11,186 nt of DNA from Muribaculaceae bacterium (GTDB lineage Bacteria > Pseudomonadota > Alphaproteobacteria > Rs-D84). Shown one piece after another: positions 8,078 to 11,186 of the stretch; the stretch's first letter is position 1, and every line of letters starts with the position of its first letter. Both the position numbers and the translations under genes were made by a program. The notes under the pieces are model-generated. The model did no database searches. It saw only the letters and a program-made list of their open reading frames with translations, and had not been told where the DNA came from. The stretch covers positions 1 through 11,186 of the forward strand of contig JAMPEH010000059.1 of NCBI GenBank assembly GCA_023665245.1, read 5' to 3'.

Positions 8078-8452
8078 CTACCTTTCATATATATATGTGA
8101 TATTATCGTATTTTTTAAAACCACTTCTTAGCAGACATAATTTAGCAGTTTTATGCATAGTTTCTGCGTAAATCTCGCAATTAAACCAGGATAAACTTTT
8201 CTTAAAGCATTCGAGATTTATCAAATGTGTATACCTATCTGCAAAGGCATTTACGTATAATTTATCGTTCTTATCATAGAAATAAATACAACCGATAAAT
8301 TGGTTATCGTTGAAGAACGAATAAAAAAATGAGTTCTCAACAATATCTCTAAATTTTTGTTTATCTCCAATAAGTTTACGTTGTTTTTTAAATAACTTCT
8401 TACACTCTTTAAAGTTAAAGTTCTTATCGGTTGGAATTCGTACAGATATCAT
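8078..8452 (-). CDS. Small GNAT-fold acyltransferase-like protein (T7 gp13-position)
   Basis: This 124-residue protein has the layout of a GNAT domain: a beta-hairpin (about 42-70, FFYSFFNDNQFIGCIYFYD), a helix after about residue 78, and the family's typical C-terminal element (AKLCLLRSGFKKY at 103-115, then a final strand). The acetyl-CoA pyrophosphate-binding loop R/Q-x-x-G-x-G/A is not evident; the corresponding region reads DRYTHLINLECF. Catalysis is therefore doubtful and a structural or virion role is likely. T7 gp13 and similar podoviral proteins in this position also have GNAT-like character. The ATG overlaps the TAA of the nozzle gene by one base (TAATG), so translation is probably coupled. 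The TAG stop is in frame with, and two codons before, the ATG of the next gene. Confidence 0.68.
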   Translation of the reverse strand: MISVRIPTDKNFNFKECKKLFKKQRKLIGDKQKFRDIVENSFFYSFFNDNQFIGCIYFYDKNDKLYVNAFADRYTHLINLECFKKSLSWFNCEIYAETMHKTAKLCLLRSGFKKYDNITYIYER

Positions 8453-10059
8453 TAGACTTGTTTAACCTTTATTTTAGACATTTCTATACTTTTTATTGCA
8501 AAAGTCTGCCCTTTTTTGTCAAAATCTTCAACAGTTTCATCTGTATATATTTCAATTTCAAGCGTTTTGAATGTTGCGTTTGGGAATTTACCTACTGCAC
8601 TGGTATTTTCAGATAACCACGAATCAATATCCCAACATCCCTCATCCCATATAAGAGCATTTTTGTATCGGGTTTTTATGAACTTTATTTTAGGTTTTTT
8701 GATTGTATTGAAGTTTTTGACATATTTTACAAAGAACTTGTTAGAATACGGCAAATCAAAACTTAAACGGGGTGGAAATACAAAAATTTTCAAAGTATTC
8801 ATAGAACCAAGGTTAAATGGAGTACACTTATAATAATGCTGGATATATTCTCCATTGAACGTATCTGATTGATATTCTTTTAGTAAATTACCTTTTGTAT
8901 CTGCTGAATATAGCTTATTTTGAATAACTTTAATAACATTAAGTTTTTGAGATTTTCGCTTTATCCATTCACCTTTTAAATAGTCATAGATTAGGATTGT
9001 AGAATAATCTCTATCAGTTGTTGGCAATTCCCACCATATTTCGTTTCTATCTTCTATAAATACTGAAATCGCTTTGATTTTACTGATATCAAAGATTGAT
9101 ATTTCGTTAAGTGTTTTCTGAACCTCAACAGCACAGTTTTCACCAAGCGTTCTTTCACCAGTTGCTACTTGTTGAAAAGAATATACAGCTTTTTTGGTAT
9201 CATCATAAAAATATAAGTTAGTATCGTGAAAAACTAGTGCATTTCTGCCTGCACATCCACCAATATATTGTTCAGATTGTGAAATTTCGCCATCAGAAAT
9301 ACTTAAAAGAATAGAACTATCTTGAAAAAATACAGCAAGTGAGCCTAAGTATTCGTGAATAGCAGTAATATTCTTTAATTCTTCAATGTAACCTGCTGTG
9401 GTTACAATTTCAGAATTATTAACGGAATCATTGTTCCCACCAAAATCAAAGATATCGCCTTGCATTGAATACCATAAGATATTTTTGTTAAATATCCATA
9501 ATCGATTATCAAACAGACACGCACCAATACCTAAAACAAATCTATTATCTCTATCCTTAGGTGCAAAACTTGTTATTGTATTTGCTATTTCGTTAGAATA
9601 AGATACAAACAATCCATCTTCATCCGTTATGGTTTTATAAATTTCATACAGGAGCATTTCTGAACCAGTTGTAAAGAAGAAATAATCTTGCCAACCTTGT
9701 GCAATATCAAATCCGTTGGATTCTCCTGTTCTTTTTAGGTCATTTTTTATACATACAAGCTCATTGTTATTGTATAAATATAGTTTTCCATTCGTTTCTG
9801 TTTCAGTATGTATGATAATATGAGAGTTTTCATTTTGAACAGTTTCATAGATATTTATAATATTCTCATTTGGAATGTTTAGAACTGCTTCATTTCCTTT
9901 AACTGTACGAATACCTATACCACCGTTTGTACCTGTATAGTAGAGTTCTACGTTTTGTATATCCTTTGCTGTTATGTATTCCTCACTAAATACAGAATTA
10001 CGCTCTCTTATTCCCCCAAAATTATTGCAAAGTAATTGAGTAACTGCCACTATTACCAC
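8452..10059 (-). CDS. Tail nozzle / DNA-stabilisation hub protein (T7 gp12 / P22 gp10-like)
   Basis: This is a 535-residue, beta-strand-rich protein without membrane segments. The N-terminus has the usual nozzle opening (NNFGGIRERNSVF), residues 184-208 carry the family's conserved turn (NRLWIFNKNILWYS followed by GDIFDFGG), and a Trp-rich WDEGCWDIDSW segment lies near the C-terminus, about residue 470. These features resemble podoviral tubular tail or stabilisation proteins that cap the adaptor ring, retain packaged DNA and form the DNA exit channel. The length is between P22 gp10 and T7 gp12. The start is GTG. At 10059 AGGA lies only 4 nt upstream, whereas GTG at 10050 has GGGTGG at 5 nt and may be the true start. 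The gene overlaps the adaptor gene by 7 nt with the first start, or follows its TAA by 2 nt with the second. Confidence 0.8.
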   Translation of the reverse strand: MVIVAVTQLLCNNFGGIRERNSVFSEEYITAKDIQNVELYYTGTNGGIGIRTVKGNEAVLNIPNENIINIYETVQNENSHIIIHTETETNGKLYLYNNNELVCIKNDLKRTGESNGFDIAQGWQDYFFFTTGSEMLLYEIYKTITDEDGLFVSYSNEIANTITSFAPKDRDNRFVLGIGACLFDNRLWIFNKNILWYSMQGDIFDFGGNNDSVNNSEIVTTAGYIEELKNITAIHEYLGSLAVFFQDSSILLSISDGEISQSEQYIGGCAGRNALVFHDTNLYFYDDTKKAVYSFQQVATGERTLGENCAVEVQKTLNEISIFDISKIKAISVFIEDRNEIWWELPTTDRDYSTILIYDYLKGEWIKRKSQKLNVIKVIQNKLYSADTKGNLLKEYQSDTFNGEYIQHYYKCTPFNLGSMNTLKIFVFPPRLSFDLPYSNKFFVKYVKNFNTIKKPKIKFIKTRYKNALIWDEGCWDIDSWLSENTSAVGKFPNATFKTLEIEIYTDETVEDFDKKGQTFAIKSIEMSKIKVKQV

Positions 10060-10718
10060 CCAATCCTTTTCTCTTTGTCGATACTTTTTGTGTATTCAAT
10101 AAGTATTTTGTATGCATCTTCGTATTGTTTTTTGTAACCGGAATAGTATTCGTCTGTTTCAGATGAAATAGCATACATCATACATAGTGGTAATAATGCC
10201 ATTTTAAACAAGTTTTCGTACTTTTCTGAAATATCTATGTAGTCTTTTTCTTCTTCAAGAGTAGCTTTAGATGTGCCGTTCTCATCACAGGCAGAAAAAA
10301 TAGACCAATATTCAACTTCAAGAGTGTAGTTTTTATCAGGAATTGGATATAGATATATTTTATCATTTTTTATGGTAAATTTTTCAGGAGTACCTGCTTC
10401 ATCTTCTAAAAGTTCGATACTATCATCATATTCAAGATAAGTTTTATCAATTTTAACTAGATAACGTTTTTTTCCATTGATAGATTTTTTTATAATATTA
10501 CCACTAGGGGTGGAATAAATATTATTTCCACCCTTAATTCTAATATTTTTAGTTTTTTCACGGAAAGGGAATTTATAAGAATTCCACAAGGTGTTCAATG
10601 CTTTTTGAATAGAAGTAGTTACAGAAGTTTCGAATTCGTCTACTGCTTCAACTTCGCCATCAAACATTGACCACGCTTGACCTGTCATTTCGTTGTATAA
10701 ATCAATATATGTTATCAT
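10053..10718 (-). CDS. Head-tail adaptor protein (T7 gp11 / P22 gp4-like)
   Basis: This 221-residue protein has an N-terminal helical region (1-50), a central beta domain with the adaptor signature (PEKFTI...IYLYPIPDKNYTLEVEYW, 111-138) and a C-terminal helical bundle (about 158-215). This layout is typical of podoviral adaptors, twelve copies of which normally sit under the portal and connect to the nozzle. Size and position between capsid and nozzle genes agree. The ATG at 10718 is preceded by AGGA at 9 nt, within the 3' end of the small upstream gene. The stop TAA overlaps or directly precedes the nozzle start. The fold-level call is fairly firm; sequence-level identity to a named gene is not claimed. 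Confidence 0.8.
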   Translation of the reverse strand: MITYIDLYNEMTGQAWSMFDGEVEAVDEFETSVTTSIQKALNTLWNSYKFPFREKTKNIRIKGGNNIYSTPSGNIIKKSINGKKRYLVKIDKTYLEYDDSIELLEDEAGTPEKFTIKNDKIYLYPIPDKNYTLEVEYWSIFSACDENGTSKATLEEEKDYIDISEKYENLFKMALLPLCMMYAISSETDEYYSGYKKQYEDAYKILIEYTKSIDKEKRIGW

Positions 10719-10734
10719 TAACTATTGTCCTGTT

Positions 10735-10995
10735 TTACCAATTCCAAATACACCTAACAAACCTTTTTGTTGTGTCGGTCTTTTCGCCTGTATCTTCCTT
10801 AGTACCGTTTTTTGTAACTACTGTTTGGTTATACAAAGATGTTTCTTTAGGTTCTTTTTCTACTTCTTCTATATAGTTTTCATCCAAAACCTCGTAGTTA
10901 TCTCTATCGTTCTTTTTTAACTCGTCAACTTCTTTTTTTGGAAGATTGAATACAATTCCTGTTGGAATATATTTAATACGTATATTTTCTACCAT
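10735..10995 (-). CDS. Small acidic head-region protein, unknown function
   Basis: This 86-residue Glu/Lys/Asp-rich protein has an opening (IKYIPTGIVFNLPKKEVDELKKND...NYEVLD) that resembles small proteins often found beside phage capsid genes. The rest is disordered and acidic. No function can be assigned; a head-completion or minor capsid role is suggested only by position. The ATG is preceded by CGAGGT at about 6 nt. The last nine residues (RFVRCIWNW) do not fit the composition of the rest. The +1 frame from the AAAAA run at about 10768-10772 gives a Gly-rich ending (GLLGVFGIGKTGQ) that stops at 10722, three bases before the adaptor ATG. The natural C-terminus may therefore be frameshifted here. 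Confidence 0.65.
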   Translation of the reverse strand: MVENIRIKYIPTGIVFNLPKKEVDELKKNDRDNYEVLDENYIEEVEKEPKETSLYNQTVVTKNGTKEDTGEKTDTTKRFVRCIWNW

Positions 10996-11024
10996 AATTT
11001 ACCTCGTTTTATCTAATATCAAGA

Positions 11025-11046
11025 AAGAGAGGGTTTCCCCTCTCTT
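11025..11046 (-). terminator. Intrinsic terminator behind the capsid gene
   Basis: A perfect 9-bp stem (AAGAGAGGG / CCCTCTCTT) closes a four-base loop that reads GAAA in the minus-strand RNA, a stable GNRA tetraloop. It is followed by the U-rich TCTTGATATT. It lies two bases after the probable capsid stop and about 30 bases before the next start. The tail of U residues is short, so termination is probably partial, which would allow read-through into the tail genes. It could also serve as an RNA-processing or 3'-protecting hairpin. Confidence 0.72.
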
Positions 11047-11048
11047 AT

Positions 11049-11186
11049 TTATTGCTCATCAACTGGTAAGATACCTGCACGTTTTGCTGTTGCAAAAATT
11101 GTTCCAGCCGCACCTGTATTTTTCAATTTTACAGAATTGTCACCGTTTTCAAAACGTGAAATATCCTGTAATCTGATAACCGTTGT
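11049..11186 (-). CDS. C-terminal end of probable major capsid protein, start outside window
   Basis: The last 45 codons of a gene enter from the right edge and stop with TAA. The peptide (begins TTVIRLQDISRFENG, ends GILPVDEQ) contains a Thr/Ala/Gly-rich segment compatible with a capsid beta domain, but there is no diagnostic motif. The call rests mainly on context. The next genes are a small head protein, the adaptor and the nozzle, and a terminator follows at once, as behind T7 gene 10. A decoration or other abundant head protein is the main alternative. Confidence 0.5.
   Translation of the reverse strand, partial: TTVIRLQDISRFENGDNSVKLKNTGAAGTIFATAKRAGILPVDEQ

Noticed and set aside
10667..11176. 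Plus-strand ORFs over the capsid, terminator and adaptor genes
   Set aside because: These are hydrophobic shadows on the opposite strand of clearly oriented genes. One of them runs across the terminator hairpin.
1..11186. Alternative genetic code (TAG or TGA recoded), suggested by TAG codons near several gene starts
   Set aside because: No long frame contains an internal TAG or TGA, TAA and TAG both end genes at sensible places, and recoded phages usually have many in-frame TAGs in late genes.
1..11186. tRNA genes, CRISPR arrays, insertion sequences and attachment sites
   Set aside because: Coding density leaves no room for them. I saw no cloverleaf, no regular repeat-spacer array, no transposase and no terminal inverted repeats.

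Overview
This window is a block of late structural genes from a tailed phage or prophage with a short, podovirus-type tail. All genes lie on the minus strand, so the block reads from right to left. The DNA is AT-rich (roughly 30% G+C by eye). Genes abut or overlap, no stretch over 300 bases lacks a gene, and several starts follow clear purine-rich Shine-Dalgarno sequences (GGGGG, AGGA, AGGT). That points to a bacterial host that uses SD-led initiation, which argues against Bacteroidota. Finer host assignment is not possible from the sequence. All reading frames are compatible with the standard bacterial code.

Reading order, right to left: the C-terminal end of a probable major capsid protein (11186-11049); a perfect 9-bp hairpin with a GAAA loop that looks like a terminator (11046-11025); a small acidic protein (10995-10735); a head-tail adaptor (10718-10053); a large beta-rich tail nozzle/hub protein (10059-8452); a small GNAT-like protein (8452-8078); a Ser/Thr/Asn-rich putative ejection protein (8071-7475); a Gly/Ala-rich putative ejection protein (7390-5708, true start uncertain); and an enormous open frame from 5715 that leaves the window at base 1 after 1905 codons without a stop.

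The order matches T7 genes 10-16: capsid, terminator, adaptor, nozzle, GNAT-like gp13, then three internal or ejected proteins. The giant ORF sits in the gene 16 slot. It is a multidomain protein with a possible PBECR-type nuclease-fold region, an N6-adenine DNA methyltransferase (SAM motif plus NPPY) and an SF2/Snf2-like helicase (GVGKT, DEAH, LTATP, QIVGRIWRRG). This resembles DarB-like antirestriction and 'polyvalent' proteins. My inference is that it is packaged in the virion and injected with the DNA, to protect the incoming genome or act on it.

Two gene boundaries look anomalous. The 560-aa ejection gene has a strong SD and an open frame well upstream of its only usable start codon. The small gene behind the capsid has a natural-looking C-terminus in the +1 frame. 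Either could be a sequence error, a lesion or recoding.
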